A stretch of DNA of 64,000 bases from Athripsodes cinereus (GCA_947579605.1 OX388322.1:8866001-8930000); one strand, 5' to 3'. Shown: positions 1-11,798, counted from the first letter of the stretch. Made by a program: numbers and translations. The notes: generated by a model from the letters alone, not told the origin.

Positions 1-289
1 TTATTAAATACCTAAAGTATTAATACCAATACTTTATAATTAATAAAGTTTATATTATAGGATAGAAATGTTTTAATTAACAATTATTATTGTTTTATGG
101 AAATAAAAGAATTATTTTTAGTTTTACTGTATTTACTAATAGGTGTAGTACCTACCCAGCTGGTTTCTGCTAACAGGTTTCGACTTACACCTTTTACTAA
201 ATTTAATACAGTAAAATTCTAAACAGTTTGTGTATTGCCATAAGTTAATATGGAGATTCACAAAATCCACTGGAGAGAATGCAAGATAT

Positions 290-640
290 TTTGGGATTTG
301 TTCCGTGATTTATTTTGTGTTTTGTGTGGGATGATGTACGTGTGTTAATATGCGATGTGGGATTTGTGATGTTTATGGTTGAGGGATATGTTGTTTTTTT
401 TTATATGGAGAAATGGTTTGTTTGTATTATTTCTTGTATGGACGTTTACAGTGCAATATTTGCTTGTTATGAATTGAATTGTGTATAATGTAGGAGATGA
501 ATGCTTTTTGTAGTTGTGTATATGTTTGTTTATGATTGATATGTTTGTGAAATGTTTGCCCTAGTACGGGGTCTACATAGTTGGACAGCATCAATAAAGT
601 ATGTATGTAAATTGTAATTTATCAAGAAATAAATAAAAAG
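290..640 (+). repeat. G/T-rich block resembling a LINE 3' UTR
   Basis: The + strand is rich in G and T over about 300 bases, unlike the A/T-rich flanks. It ends with a short CCCTAG...GGGGTC segment, an AATAAA hexamer at 593-598 and an A-rich end. LINE 3' ends at 53.6 kb and 13.4 kb (minus) have the same layout: a G-rich paired motif followed by AATAAATAAA. No coding end is recognisable upstream, so the assignment is weak. Confidence 0.3.
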
Positions 641-682
641 AAGTTAACTCAATCAATGGACTATTTATGTATTAGTTTTAAT

Positions 683-930
683 AGGCAAAGAATGGGGCCC
701 CTTATTTTTCTCACTTTTATTTTCCAGTATAGTGTAAAATTAGGTACATATTTGCATAAAATCAGAAATAAAAAACTTAACTCCTGCAATTCAGAAATTG
801 GGTATGGCACCCATTCTGAATGTTTAAACTATTGGCTCAGAGAGGACACCTGCATGTTTATAATGCGTAACTTGTCTTCTATCTACCCCACTTATGGAGT
901 CTGTATGTTGTGATGGTTTGATTATATGAT
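683..930 (+). repeat. S-element copy, sense on +
   Basis: This is a diverged full-length copy of the short dispersed S-element. It has the 5' part (AAAGAATGGGG...), a middle block with CACCCATTCTGAATG, and a 3' block with CTACCCCACTTATGGAGT followed by TTGTGATGGTTT. Open frames here are incidental. Identity with the better copies at 28.9 and 48.3 kb is clear but imperfect, so this is an old insertion. Confidence 0.65.
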
Positions 931-2380
931 ATTGTTCTGTTTATTAAACTCACCCATTGAATAAAATTAAAAACAATGATTAAAATTCATTGTTTATTTT
1001 CTTTGCATTACAGTAAAAAACATTTAATTAAAAGTGGTGTTCTTTTGGACAACTATTATTGAAAATACCACGAGCTCAACCCATTCCATAACAACGTCTA
1101 TCCCATATCACAGAGACAATAGTCCATTAGTGACAGACGTCCTTATGGTCATTTACGAAAATAATAACATTCCAAATTAAATTCATTATTTATTTCAGGC
1201 CAAGCAACCTATAGGTGAAACATGTTTATTCGGGTTCAATTATAAATTTAAAAAATATTTATAATAATTTTTATCCACTGTTTTTTGTTAATGTAAACAT
1301 CCAAAACAACTTCTTTCTTGTAACGATTAATTAGATTCCAAAAAGTGTTTCAATAAATTTAAACACTTTTTTTATTAACGGAAAATCTCGATAATTTAAA
1401 AAAAAATAGTCTGTTGAGAAAATTATAATTTTTCTGAAAAAAAATGAGGTGTAAAATCAGTCTTCTAGAATTACGATTACTCAATAATTCAAGGTGGAGT
1501 CGGCCAACCCTATAATTAATTTTTTGAAGTGTTATCGAAATTTATATCAAAATGAAAATGCGTTGACCTGTAAGTGTTCCTTGATCTTTTAATAATTATT
1601 CTGAATTATGTATTAGCTAATTTGTCTATATGTCAGAAATTCAACAATTGAGTAAAATCTCTTTTCATGGATTTAGTGCTATCTTAATAACATAGGTGTG
1701 ATTATAGAAAATATTGTGTTAGTACAATTTTTCAACAGTTACCATTTTTATGCAATTAAGTTACACAAAACTTTTATATACCTACTATAAAGAATATGCA
1801 CTGTAAAATTTACAGAATAAATTGTATTTTTAATATCAAAGGAAAAAAATGGTATTATTATTTTTTCTGTCAAAACAGACGGCAATTAAGTAAAAAAAGC
1901 TATAAAAACGGATATAAAAATCGAGAGATATTTTATTTTAAAAATAACTACGCGCTGCCGAAGTTATTTTTGAAAAGAACAAAGGAAAAAAAGACAGAAT
2001 TTCAATGGGTATTAAAAAAAATAATATTACAACACAGAATAAATTAATTACAAATTATTTTTATTATTAGTATTTTCACATTTTTTTCTTTTATATGAAA
2101 ATAATCATAAGAAATTCATTCGTTTGATTACAAGTATATCAAAAACACGATTCACATAACAGATATTTCATTCGGATATCCATGACATTTTTATGTTTTA
2201 CTGCCATCCATCAGAAAGGATAATCTCCATGTTTATTGCATGTAGTTAATTTAATGGTTACATCCATTGCGGAAGAGGCTGTCATGGTAAAGATACCATC
2301 AGATTACCTATTACATTTTTGTGAGGATCGACTTGTTTGGATATAAAATATTAATAAATAATTCAATCATTCATACCAAC
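931..2380. other. AT-rich stretch, nothing recognised
   Basis: The stretch contains homopolymer runs, short chance open frames and a small hairpin near 1335-1375 (AAAAAGTGTTT paired with AAACACTTTTT). No coding signature or repeat shared with the rest of the window was found. Confidence 0.5.
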
Positions 2381-2384
2381 TCAG

Positions 2385-2640
2385 CATTTCCCACAAGAAG
2401 GGTAGCCAGTGAAGTTACTGCATGTAATGAACATGTAAATCGTCTTCTCCATACCAATAAAAGTTAAGACATCTAGAAAGGTGGCACACCTCAAAAATAA
2501 ATAAACACAATAAAAATAAAATAAATAGAAATATTTCCCACAAGAAGGGTAGCCAGCGAACTAGCTGCATGTAATGAACATGTAAATCGTCCTCTCCATG
2601 CCAATAAAGGTTAAGACATCTAAAAAGGTGGCACTACTTA
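2385..2640 (-). repeat. Two tandem S-element fragments, 147-bp offset
   Basis: Two fragments of the 3' part of the S-element lie head to tail in the same orientation. They start with ATTTCCCACAAGAAGGGTAG at 2386 and again at 2533. They share private differences (CAAGAAGG, GTAATGAACATGTAAATCG), so one was probably copied from the other by local duplication instead of inserting separately. Confidence 0.6.
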
Positions 2641-3111
2641 AAATTAAACACAATAATAGGCATATATAAAGTTGATCTCGACATACTTTACATTATATTT
2701 TGTGGCAAATAATACGTACATATTCTTATTCTGGCTTTTCCTTTCTAACAAAATCATGAGCTTCTTATGCGAAATGTATGAATAATAAATTAATCTTTTG
2801 AAAGTACTGAAACCATACCAAATAATCTTTATACTCAAGCATTCCAAAATTCAGAGCTTTATAAAATAAACAAAGAACTTATAACTTGTTCATGTTTTCA
2901 GAAGGTAGGTAAATAGACATGTACAAATATTCAACTATGTTACATACATTTAATATTTGATGTTTTCTGGAGAAATTTGTTTCTGATTGCAATGTTGTGA
3001 TAATCACAATGTCAAGTGAATGATGTATCGATAAATGAAAGACATTACATAAATTTATGTTTAATGGTATGTGGAAAAAAGATTCATGTACATGCACGTA
3101 TAGGAGGCAAA

Positions 3112-3205
3112 ATGGTATGTAGAGACAGATCTACATGGTGTTCCTTTATCTCTGCCTATCCTACTTGGGATGCGGCGTGAGGGAATAGAATAGAAAAAAA
3201 GACTT
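3112..3205 (+). mobile_element. LINE-B 3' end, short truncated copy
   Basis: About 90 bases match the last codons and tail of LINE-B at 36.7 kb: an AGATCTACATGGTGTTCC block, CTGCCTATCCTACTTGGGAT, then GCGGCGTGAGGG and a short (AATAG)n tail. It is heavily 5'-truncated and carries no functional domain. Confidence 0.6.
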
Positions 3206-3514
3206 TAGAATACCAAATTAGTACTTACAGGTAGGTATACAGTATTTATAAATAACTTCTCAGTTAATTGCTTTAAAATATATAACTTGTCAATTTAATA
3301 TTATTTATCATTTATTATTTAAACTATTTGATTTTAAATTTTTCAAAAGATTCGTCTTGTTCATGCAATTGTTCTATCGAACTCATATATTGAATTCTTA
3401 TGTACTTGTTTGGAATGATTATATTGAAATAAATCATAAAACATCGCAATTTTGGGCTATGGTCGAGATTTACTGAAAACTGAAAAAATAAGGAAAATTC
3501 TACTGCTACTATAC

Positions 3515-3592
3515 TATCATGGCATTTCTCACAAGTGGGCAAGCCAGCAAACCAGCTGCATGTAACAAACATGAAGGAAACCCTAATAATTA
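3515..3592 (-). repeat. S-element fragment
   Basis: The block with GGCATTTCTCACAAGTGGGC and CCAGCTGCATGTAACAAACAT is the 3' terminal region of the S-element in minus-strand sense. The rest of the element is missing. Confidence 0.55.
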
Positions 3593-4690
3593 AAAAGCAT
3601 GTATTTTAAATGCAAAATCTTGATAATAAATAATATTATGTTTGTCATTTTTCTCTTTTAAATTGTATAAATATATTTTCATTTGATGTTGTACATAAAA
3701 TCCCTTAATAAAATTATTGTACCCTTTTCTGTAGGGAATTAACTTAACTGAAAAGTCCAGACACCTGACATTTGAAAAGAAGCTAAAATATTATTTCCAG
3801 AATAATTCCACTGTCGTTATATTACGAGTACAAACAAACCATAGAGTTGAACCTTTTTTGGATTGAGATTGAGTCGGGATCTCTTGACATCAAAAATTCT
3901 TTACTCAATATCTCGACAAACTAAGTAAGATGGTTTGGTGCACAAATATAAATATTAATTTTAAATTATTTTGTCAGAAATACAAAACTCCTTATACATC
4001 AAATATGCTGTATAGGAAGGAAGAACATTTTATCATTTAACATAATTAAAAACATAAAATAATTCAACAAATTATAATAAAAAATAAACCTTGAAGTTTT
4101 TCTCAGAAAACATTATGTTAATGTCGACAGTGATAGAGTTTGAATCTATGATCACTCAGTTAAAAGTTCTAGACCTTACCATCAGGTTACTTATCATTTG
4201 ATGTAGTTAAAATTTTGTACGAAAGTTTGATGTGTTTGTCGTTATAAAATTGTAGTTTTTATATGTCTCTCTGATTTGTCGAGATTAAGTCGGTTCAGTT
4301 AGACCATTGCATCGTAGTCACGTACCGAGTCGTAGCCAAAATGTCACTTATTCAATTAGTTGAGTACCTAAATAATAATTCTACGTAGCACCGCCCACAC
4401 TATATTACCACCACCAAATTAATTAACAGTTTTAATATAAGCTTCTACAAATTACGCAGATCTCGAGTAGAAATTTTTATGGTACGTGAGATATTTTATT
4501 ATAACGATTTCTCCTTGTGCTTTTTATTGAATTATTTTCAGTGTTTTAATCATTTATGCACAAGCTAAATTTACAAAAATTTATAATGGTGCATAGTACT
4601 TATTCTGCTGACGTTATTTTTGGGAACACTTAAAGAAGGCCTCTATTATTCATGGTAGTAATGTACCAATCGAGTTACAAACTAATTTCG
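3593..4690. other. AT-rich stretch with one tRNA-like patch and one promoter-like patch
   Basis: Apart from the SINE-T2-like remnant at 4120-4195 and the initiator-like sequence at 4295 (see the findings), only AT-rich sequence with chance open frames is seen. Confidence 0.4.
4120..4195 (-). repeat. tRNA-like SINE remnant (SINE-T2-like)
   Basis: Read on the minus strand, a D-arm-like part (CTGATGGTAAGGTC) is followed after about 30 bases by GATTCAAACTC, which resembles a pol III B box and T-loop. The A box is poor and no tRNA could fold cleanly. It is most like a decayed tRNA-derived SINE head; chance resemblance is possible. Confidence 0.35.
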
Positions 4691-4694
4691 ACAA

Positions 4695-4790
4695 CGTTTC
4701 TTAAGCTGTGATGTTGCTGTCATAGTAATGGTGTATTTTGAAAGAGGATCTTTTAGGAATATGACAAGAATCATTAGGCCAGAAAAGGGC
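4695..4790 (-). mobile_element. Decayed LINE-A fragment
   Basis: Segments such as TGTCATAGTAATGGTGTATT, GAAAGAGGATC and GAATCATTAGGCCAGAAAA align in order with the minus-strand LINE-A copy at 6.7-7.0 kb. Many substitutions mean an old copy. No open frame remains. Confidence 0.5.
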
Positions 4791-5228
4791 ATACGATAGG
4801 TGAAATTTTGCCAAAGTTACTGAGGTTGCATAAATACAGGAGCCCATAAAATAGCTAGGTATATCAGCCTCCCTTATTTAAAAATCTAATATCTAAAATC
4901 AAAATGCAGTTATTCTGTTTCAGTCGTGAACTTAAAAGTATTGTGGGATCTTTTTATGACTCTTTCTTTAATACTTCCTTTAGTAGGTAATGCATAATTA
5001 ATAAACAGAATGGTTTCCGGGTAAGCGCATTACTTTCTTTTAACTGCTATTTAAACATATACCAACAAACCTACAGATTTTTATTTGCTTCCTCAGCAAT
5101 TTGTTCGGTGAAATTAATTCCTAAACTCCTTTTATTTTGTAATATAATTGAATTACTTTGTAGTTCAGTCCTATAGGCATTAAAATTTTGTTAACATTCG
5201 CCTTTCGTTATATGTAAAACATCTATTT

Positions 5229-5395
5229 AAAAAAAAAATTTAGCTGAGTTGTGTTACAAACCCTAATACGTATACATCTTTTACACTAAGCTAAAAGTTT
5301 ATGTCGTGAAAGGGGAGTTTGCTGGCATCTGGGATCGAACCGCCGATCCCTACATCATAAGGCCGAGACTCTACCCCCAGGCTACCGACGAACCA
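5229..5395 (-). repeat. tRNA-derived SINE (SINE-T1)
   Basis: A minus-strand copy: a short A-rich 3' end at the left (complement of AAAAAAAAATTT), then the body with CTTTTACACTAAGCTAAAAG, GTCGTGAAAGGGGAGTTTGC, and the tRNA-like head ending in CTACCGACGAACC. The B box region reads GGTTCGATCCC in better copies; here it is altered around GATCGAACCGCC. An old copy. Confidence 0.8.
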
Positions 5396-6227
5396 AATCT
5401 CTTAGTTATTTCCTTATGTGGCTTTTGCTTTAGTCAATTATCCATTGCTAGATTATAATTTCATCGATCAATTTTTATGAAATCAACCTTTCCATCTTTT
5501 TAGGTCCCGATATTTTTTTTATCTGGATGTCCATATATCCAATTTTAATAGAAAAGTATTGAAACTATGTATAAAAAGGTTTGGATTAAAATTTTTGTAT
5601 GTTAGGGTAAGAAAATTTAAGAATCAAAATTTTATCAAGGCGATACAATAATTTCTTAGTGCATTGGTGTGTTCATTCTGCTTATTGTACCTATAGATAA
5701 AAAACATCTAAATATAAGAAGAATTTTAATAAAGGGTTGTATTGTATCTTAACGTTTGTGACTTCTTTGAGCTTTATTATAAGCAAAATGCAAAAAAAGC
5801 TTTCAATCTTTGATTCCGGCAAAGAAAATTTACCTGCATTATTCATTCTTGTATTTCACTCTATGTATAAAAAGTAGGTAGTTTTAATTTTCAACGACAA
5901 ATAATCAAAAGATTAAGTGAAAAGCTCATTGGAAAATTAACGAAGCTCTACAGGATAAAAATCACAAGGCTTTGTCAAACTGAAGATATAACATAAAGTC
6001 TTATTAAGATGAGAAATATTAACTTAAACGAGTTCCTATTTTGTTAAAGACTATACTATATTGCTTAATTATTTACTTGACAGGATGAAAATTACACTCA
6101 AATTATAATATCACTCAATCAAGATTATAGACAGTTACCAACTTATTAATTTGAAATAATGGTTATTAATAATAATTTATTCAATCAATAAAATTTTCTG
6201 AACATAAACATCCATTATTTAACTTAA
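5396..6227. other. AT-rich stretch, nothing recognised
   Basis: No coding frame, tail motif or repeat shared with the rest of the window was seen here. Confidence 0.5.
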
Positions 6228-6345
6228 GGAATGTCGTGGGAAGAGGTGACGCAATTGGCACAGAGACGCTCTGAATTGAGGAGGCTGGTTTCTGCCCTGT
6301 GCTCCCGAAAGGAGCGTTGAGGGCGATGATGATGATGATGATTTA
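6228..6345 (+). mobile_element. LINE-A 3' end, truncated
   Basis: The last ~110 bases of LINE-A: a GGAATGTCGTGGGAAGAGG start, encoding MSWEEVTQLAQRRSE-like sequence, the end GTGCTCCCGAAAGGAGCG, then a (GAT/ATG)n tail. Residues RRSE...RRL...LCS are typical of the extreme C-terminus of LINE reverse-transcriptase proteins. It is 5'-truncated. Confidence 0.75.
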
Positions 6346-6454
6346 ATTTATCAATTAGTATTATTGGATTAATTGTAGGGAATTTGAAATGATTTTTTCG
6401 TTACTAATACGAATACGAGTTCTATTAAGTGTCCGTCGGACAAGTGTTTTTTTT

Positions 6455-6595
6455 AACACTTATATTTAGTAGGTACTTTTACAGTGATTTTATTAATGGC
6501 AAGCCGGCGGCTTTCAAGAGCTTTCACTATCATCATCAGACAAACGTTACTTTACGTAAGTCATTGTGGAAGTACCAAATATAAGTGTTCTATTT
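6455..6595. repeat. Short foldback element
   Basis: Inverted arms of about 30 bases: AACACTTATATTTAGTAGGT... on the left and the complement ...ACCAAATATAAGTGTT on the right. They enclose a centre with GCTTTCAAGAGCTTTCACT. A similar CTTTCAAGAGCTTTCGCT motif recurs at 50.19 kb, suggesting a dispersed foldback or MITE family. Confidence 0.5.
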
Positions 6596-6716
6596 TTATT
6601 AATTCACCATGAACTTCCACCAAGTACCATCGGTCGAAAATATTAACTATATGTACCTATGTGGGTGGCCAAATTATTATGTTAATTATGCACAACTATA
6701 TAATCTAAAATTTCAT

Positions 6717-6989
6717 CATCATCATCATCGCCCTCAACGCTCCTCTCGGGAGCACAGGGCAGAACCCAGCCTCCTCCATTCAGAGCGTCTCTGTGCCAAT
6801 TGCGTCACCTCTTTCCACGACATTCCCTGCGCTCTGATATCGTTGTCATAGGAACGGTGTATTGTGAAAGAGGGACACCCGGGCCGACGGAACCCCTGCG
6901 GACGGAAGAACAGTGCTCTTTTTGGCCAACTATCATCAGGCATTCTCAAAACATGTCCCAGCCAGGACCATCGTCTCTCCTGTATTACG
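6717..6989 (-). mobile_element. LINE-A short copy, intact reading frame
   Basis: On the minus strand this 273-bp copy encodes a LINE C-terminal segment: RRWSWLGHVLRMPDDSW, then KRALFF, the G-rich RRPGCPS linker, and SEWRRL...LCSREER before the stop. The tail is (ATG)n, seen as CATCATCATC at the left. It is flanked by TAAAATTTCAT (6706-6716) and TAAAATTACAT (6990-7000), probable 11-bp target duplications with one mismatch. The frame keeps the Trp that is mutated to a stop in the copy at 7487. Its 5' end nearly coincides with that of the 7487 copy. The runs of His in the antisense frame come only from the ATG tail. Confidence 0.8.
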
Positions 6990-7334
6990 TAAAATTACAT
7001 AGTTGTACATAATTAACGCCCTAGTCCTTTTTGTGAAATTACAAACTCATTATAACGTCTCATAATATGTCAATCTTTCAGTTGAATGAATAAAAAAAAA
7101 ACGTATATACTACAGAGTTATGCGCAAGGGTACTGTTTGAATTTATTCCGTCCAGTAGTAGGTATCTGTTATACTTGTCCTTTGTTGACCGGAAATAATG
7201 GTGGAAAAGGAGAGGAAATGCTTAGTTCCGTCACCAGGAACTTCCGACAACGAACCATTCATTCGTTCATTTAAATCAGCATGACGTACACTACACTATT
7301 TCAATAGGATGAAACATTTGTTCATTCATTCATT

Positions 7335-7850
7335 TACACCATAACGGCATTTCTCACAAGTGAACTAACATAATGTAACAAACATTTAAGTCATCTTTTC
7401 CTTACCAATATAAGTTAAGACATTTAAGATAGGTATCTTAACTCATTACTGAATTGAGCACATTTAATATCTGCTACTTACTGGACTCCGTAATACAGGA
7501 GAGACGATGATCCTGGCTGGGACATGTTTTGAGAATGCCTAATGATAGTTGGCCAAAAAGAGCACTGTTCTTCCGTCCGCAGGGGTTCCGTCAGCCCGGG
7601 CGTCCCTCTTTCACAATACACCGTTCCTATGACAACGATATCAGAGCGCAAGGAATGTCGTGGAAAGAGGTGACGCAATTGACACAGAGACGCTCTGAAT
7701 GGAGGAGGCTGGTTTCTGCCCTGTGCTCCCGAGAGGAGCGTTGAGGGCGATAATGATGATGATGACTTACTGGACATTCAAAAACAAAACTCACAGAAAA
7801 AAGTGGGAATTCTATTCTTGACCGAGCACTCCATAGAAGATAAAATATAT
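7335..7850 (-). repeat. S-element split by a LINE-A insertion
   Basis: The 3' part is at 7335-7475 (CATAACGGCATTTCTCACAA..., TAAGTTAAGACATTTAAGA). The 5' part is at 7776-7850 (ACATTCAAAAACAAAACTC, AGTGGGAATTCTATTCTTG, GAGCACTCCAT). The LINE-A copy at 7487-7764 lies between them with a duplicated ACTTACTGGAC on each side. Together the two parts give a nearly full-length element. Confidence 0.75.
7487..7764 (+). mobile_element. LINE-A short copy nested in an S-element
   Basis: A 278-bp 5'-truncated insertion bounded by 11-bp direct repeats ACTTACTGGAC at 7476-7486 and 7765-7775. It encodes SWLGHVLRMPNDSWPK, KRALFF, GFRQPGRPS and SEWRRLVSALCSREER before a stop and a (GAT)n tail. An in-frame TGA precedes SWLGH, where the 6717 copy has Trp. 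It is nearly identical to the 6717-6989 copy, so both are recent. Confidence 0.85.
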
Positions 7851-9397
7851 AAACCAATTTAATAATACTTTTTTAAGAAAAGATAATTTGGTTCATTTGT
7901 ATGTTTTCATCTTTTACGTTACCATTATCTGGGAATTAATCTGACATTATCTTAATATGGAATCATCTAATTAATATTCTTGAAAATAAATTTGTATTTT
8001 CCTTTACAACAAGATCTCCAAAATCACTTTTGTGTAATTTTGTCTTCTGATAGTTTATTCTAAAAAACGTGTAGCTCCTGAAATTATTTTATTTTTTAAC
8101 TTCTTTTCAAATTTAAATAGTATCAATATTAAGCTTTAACAAACTAAATATTAAATTTTATAAACCTTACATTATTTGAAAAGCAAACAATATGAAAGCT
8201 TATTGTTTTAAGTAAATTAAAGTAAATAAAATCAACACAACTAATAAGTAGCTAAGAATTAAAAATCAAAAGCTTTTTGGAACTATGTCCATTGTTTCAA
8301 AACTTTCTTAAAAGTGGGAAAAAAATGACGATTGAAATGGTAAGAAAAATACTTAAAAAGTATTTTGAAAGTATTTTTTATTCAAAACAAACTCGAGTGA
8401 AATGTCTAGCTTTTGTTATATGATATTAATGTTTTTTACTTGCAAAATTATACAAAAATTGTTATAAATCGACCCATGGTAGATCATGTTATTTTTTCAT
8501 ATATAAAATACTAACGTCTAGTTATTTTAAAAGACTTAACGCGTGTAATTCACGAGCAAATTTTCAAAAGTTTTCACTCATCAACGTGAAGAAACGTTTT
8601 AATAAAAAAATTAAACATTCTTACCAGACAAAGTATACTTCTCTCTACTAGTTTCTACTCCCGCTCAAACTAAGTATACTAATAGACATAATCATGTCGC
8701 AAAAATAATACATCAAAATTAAGCAATTAAACATAATCTATTAAAAAATATAATACCTTATTATAAATACAACCCGGAACCGGTATTAGAAAATCAAAAT
8801 TACAGGTTCTATTATGATAAAACAATAATAACAGATAGACAAATACATCATAATAGACCCGATTTAGTATTACATGATAAACGTATAAAATAACGTACCT
8901 AATAGACATCGCTGTCCCAAATACACATAATATACAAACAACCGTCGCAGAAAAAATACGTAAATATACAGAACTAGCAGGAGAAATAAAAAAATATTTG
9001 GCATTCTAGGTCCGTTTATATAATACCTTTAGTCATGTCAGCTACAGGGTAACTCCGAAATCTTTAATAAATAATTTACAAAAATTAGATTTACCGGTTA
9101 ATTTGTACATTAAAATTCTAAAATCTCAGTTATTTTAGAAGGATTAACTATGTAACAGTTACGAGACATTTTGAATGTTTTTTAAATATTCTACAATGCA
9201 CATCCGTTGCTTGATTTTTTAAAATCGCGATCGATTTCGGTAAACCTTTACCATTGACGAGCGAGATAATACATTTTAAAAAACATTCAAAATTCTAAAA
9301 TCTATTATAATAAACACTTGTAATATTGTAAAAAAGTTTTTGAACACAGATATTGCAGGCACAATGCTGGTATTTTGAACCCGCGTTTTGAGCCTAA
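7851..9397. other. AT-rich stretch with one small inverted repeat
   Basis: No coding signal was seen. ATTTTGAATGTTTTTTAAA near 9172 and its complement near 9273 form a ~20-base inverted repeat with about 80 bases between, possibly a decayed foldback. Confidence 0.4.
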
Positions 9398-9460
9398 TCC
9401 TTTGATATCCTGTATATCTGGATAGGTAAATTTTTCCCGGCATTAGACTGTTAAGTTTTT
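9398..9460 (+). repeat. Fragment shared with the long inverted repeat at 30.5 kb
   Basis: About 60 bases (CCTTTGATATCCTGTATATC, TGGATAGGT, TTTCCCGGCATTAGACTGTT) match, with a few substitutions, the outer part of each arm of the inverted repeat at 30469-31749. The arms therefore derive from, or contain, a dispersed repeat. Confidence 0.6.
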
Positions 9461-10980
9461 GTGTGACCATGACTGATCATATGGAGACTTATCTGGTTGT
9501 ATAATGCTGAGAAGTGTGGATGGAAATTCTACCGCCGCGTAAAAAAAATAATATCTGTGTATATTGCCAGATTATTCTCAAACAAAGAAAAAATGCTTGC
9601 TTAAGAAATAATAAAAATATATTTATATATTAAAAATTTATAAAAAAACATGATAAATTTAAAGCAGAGTCCGAGAATCACACGTTAAAGAGTACCAATA
9701 AGACTGATTAACTGTACAAATATATTAATTGCAAATAGGGTATGTGATGATAGAATTGTCTAGTTTTTGGTCCTCTCTTCTTATTCCACAGTGATGTAGC
9801 ACAAGGAGATTAACAAATATATTTTTGATAAAAAAACAATTTTTTTTTTATTTTTACAATTTTCATAAGATCGAACAGTCAATTAAAGAATATGTTAAAA
9901 GTAAATTAACATTTAATATGCGGATCAGCAAAGATCCTAAATTTACCAGAAATATTTACATTCTTAAAAAAACATCAAAATTTAATAAATTATTACCATA
10001 TTTTATTCGGTAATACTTTTCTTTTGATAGTACAGTTTACAATATAACTTTTGGCCTTATTGTTTTTTCTACGGTTTCTTTCCTTTAGTTACGTTATTAT
10101 TAATTCCGTTTAATTCTCTTAAACTTTTTTAATATCATATTTCAATATACATGATTTTAAGTGTACTTACTCTGATTATACTTTGTAACGAGTTTACAAT
10201 CTTGTTCTACCCTTACGTTGTTGTATTATTTAATTTTATTATTGTTTATGATAAAAGATTACATTATATCTTATTACAAATAATATTACTGACAACTTTA
10301 ATATAATATATTTATTACTCTTTGTAAGATTCTTTAAGTACTATGTTTTTCACTGAGTAAATTTATTTACAAGTTATTAAATCTTCTATAGTGCTTTTAA
10401 CAAAACAATATTATTGTTGTTTACATAGAAATTAGAGCTTATTATTAAGTAAATAAACTTATCACTTTAAAGCTTCATAAAATGTGGCATTGTAAAATAT
10501 TTTTAACATTAAAAAAAATATTGATTACATTTCCATATGTTAATTTCATGAATCAATTAATATTGCAAATATGTGGAATCAACATAAAAAATAAGGCAAT
10601 GTAATTTAATTAATTTATAAAAAAATTGGGATTCGATTTTTATGGTTTTCTAAAAAAATTAACTAACGTGTTTATATATATGTTTTTTCATATTTTTGAT
10701 CATTATTTGCTTTTAAACAATTACGAACTGGAAAATGGGTCCTTACAATGATAATTTATATAGATTATTTTTAATAAATGCTAGAAATATTCTTACTAGT
10801 CTCTAATTAAGAAAGACCATTTTATAAAGTTTCAAAATACGCTTTTTTGTTACAAACAATATATTTTTTTAATGTTCAATAATTTTTGTGATTGATTTAT
10901 ATCTAACAGATAATTAACAGGGAATCACCGGTTAAGTTTCTCAGTTTGAAAAGTAAGCATGCGTAAAACCTTATGTATGA
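9461..10980. other. Very AT-rich stretch, nothing recognised
   Basis: Long A and T runs and short chance frames only. Confidence 0.5.
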
Positions 10981-11135
10981 GACAATTAACATCTGAAATT
11001 CAACAATGAGGCATGCCACCCATTCTTATGCCACACTTCTTATTTTTTAATCATGGAAATGTCAATCTGTATATTTATTATATGCAGTTCGACTGCTGCT
11101 ATACTGTTTCTGGGATATGCCATTATGGTATAATC
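10981..11135 (+). repeat. S-element fragment, sense on +
   Basis: Contains TCAACAATGAGGCATGCCAC, CCATTCTTATG, ATTATATGCAGTTCGACTGC and GGGATATGCCATTATGGTAT, the 3' half of the S-element in order. The copy is diverged, and the 5' half is not recognisable. Confidence 0.65.
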
Positions 11136-11798
11136 TTAACTATTAATTAGTTTTTATTCTTCGGGATTCATATATATATAAAAAAATGGTTACATATTTT
11201 TCATTTACTTAAAACAAAAGGAATAAAAGATCCAATCTTTTCATAAATTTCAAATAAAAATAGATTTACACCAAGTTTACAAACTATTTCACTTCATTTT
11301 CAAAATTCAATTAAACAGGTTCAATGAAAGCTTTATCTTTTCACACAAAAGCATCTAAACTTGGCTTCCCCATATTTTTTGATGAAAACCAATGTTGTTG
11401 ATAATAATATAAAAGAAGGTATTTACAAAATGAAAACAAAGTATATTGAACCAAGGTGGAAAGTTTGTTTTGATATAATTCGCAACTTTTGCAATAAGGA
11501 AACAAAGAGATGCAATCTATGAGGTTTATTTATTTCGTTTTACTTTTGTTATTTCCAGATTTCTGATAGATAAATACACAATATAATTCAATGAAGTATT
11601 TGAGAGAATGTTTGCTTTTGTTTTTAGTGTAGAAAATATCTACAACTCAACTACATTGTACCACTTATATTTTACAGTGTTAGGTATAAGTTTCTTCTTT
11701 TAGTACACAAGTCAAAATATGACGTAATTTATGTAAAAATGTGGAATGACGAGAAAATATCTTATGACAACATATGGTGATACCATTTTCTCTTACTT
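11136..11798. other. AT-rich stretch, nothing recognised
   Basis: No repeats shared with the window and no coding frame beyond chance. Confidence 0.5.

Noticed and set aside
1796..2047. 83-codon frame
   Set aside because: Lys/Tyr/Asn-rich composition matches translation of random AT-rich DNA; no motif or splice context.
6609..6851. Frame with a run of histidines, like a metal-binding peptide
   Set aside because: The histidines come from the CATCAT tail of a minus-strand LINE-A copy.
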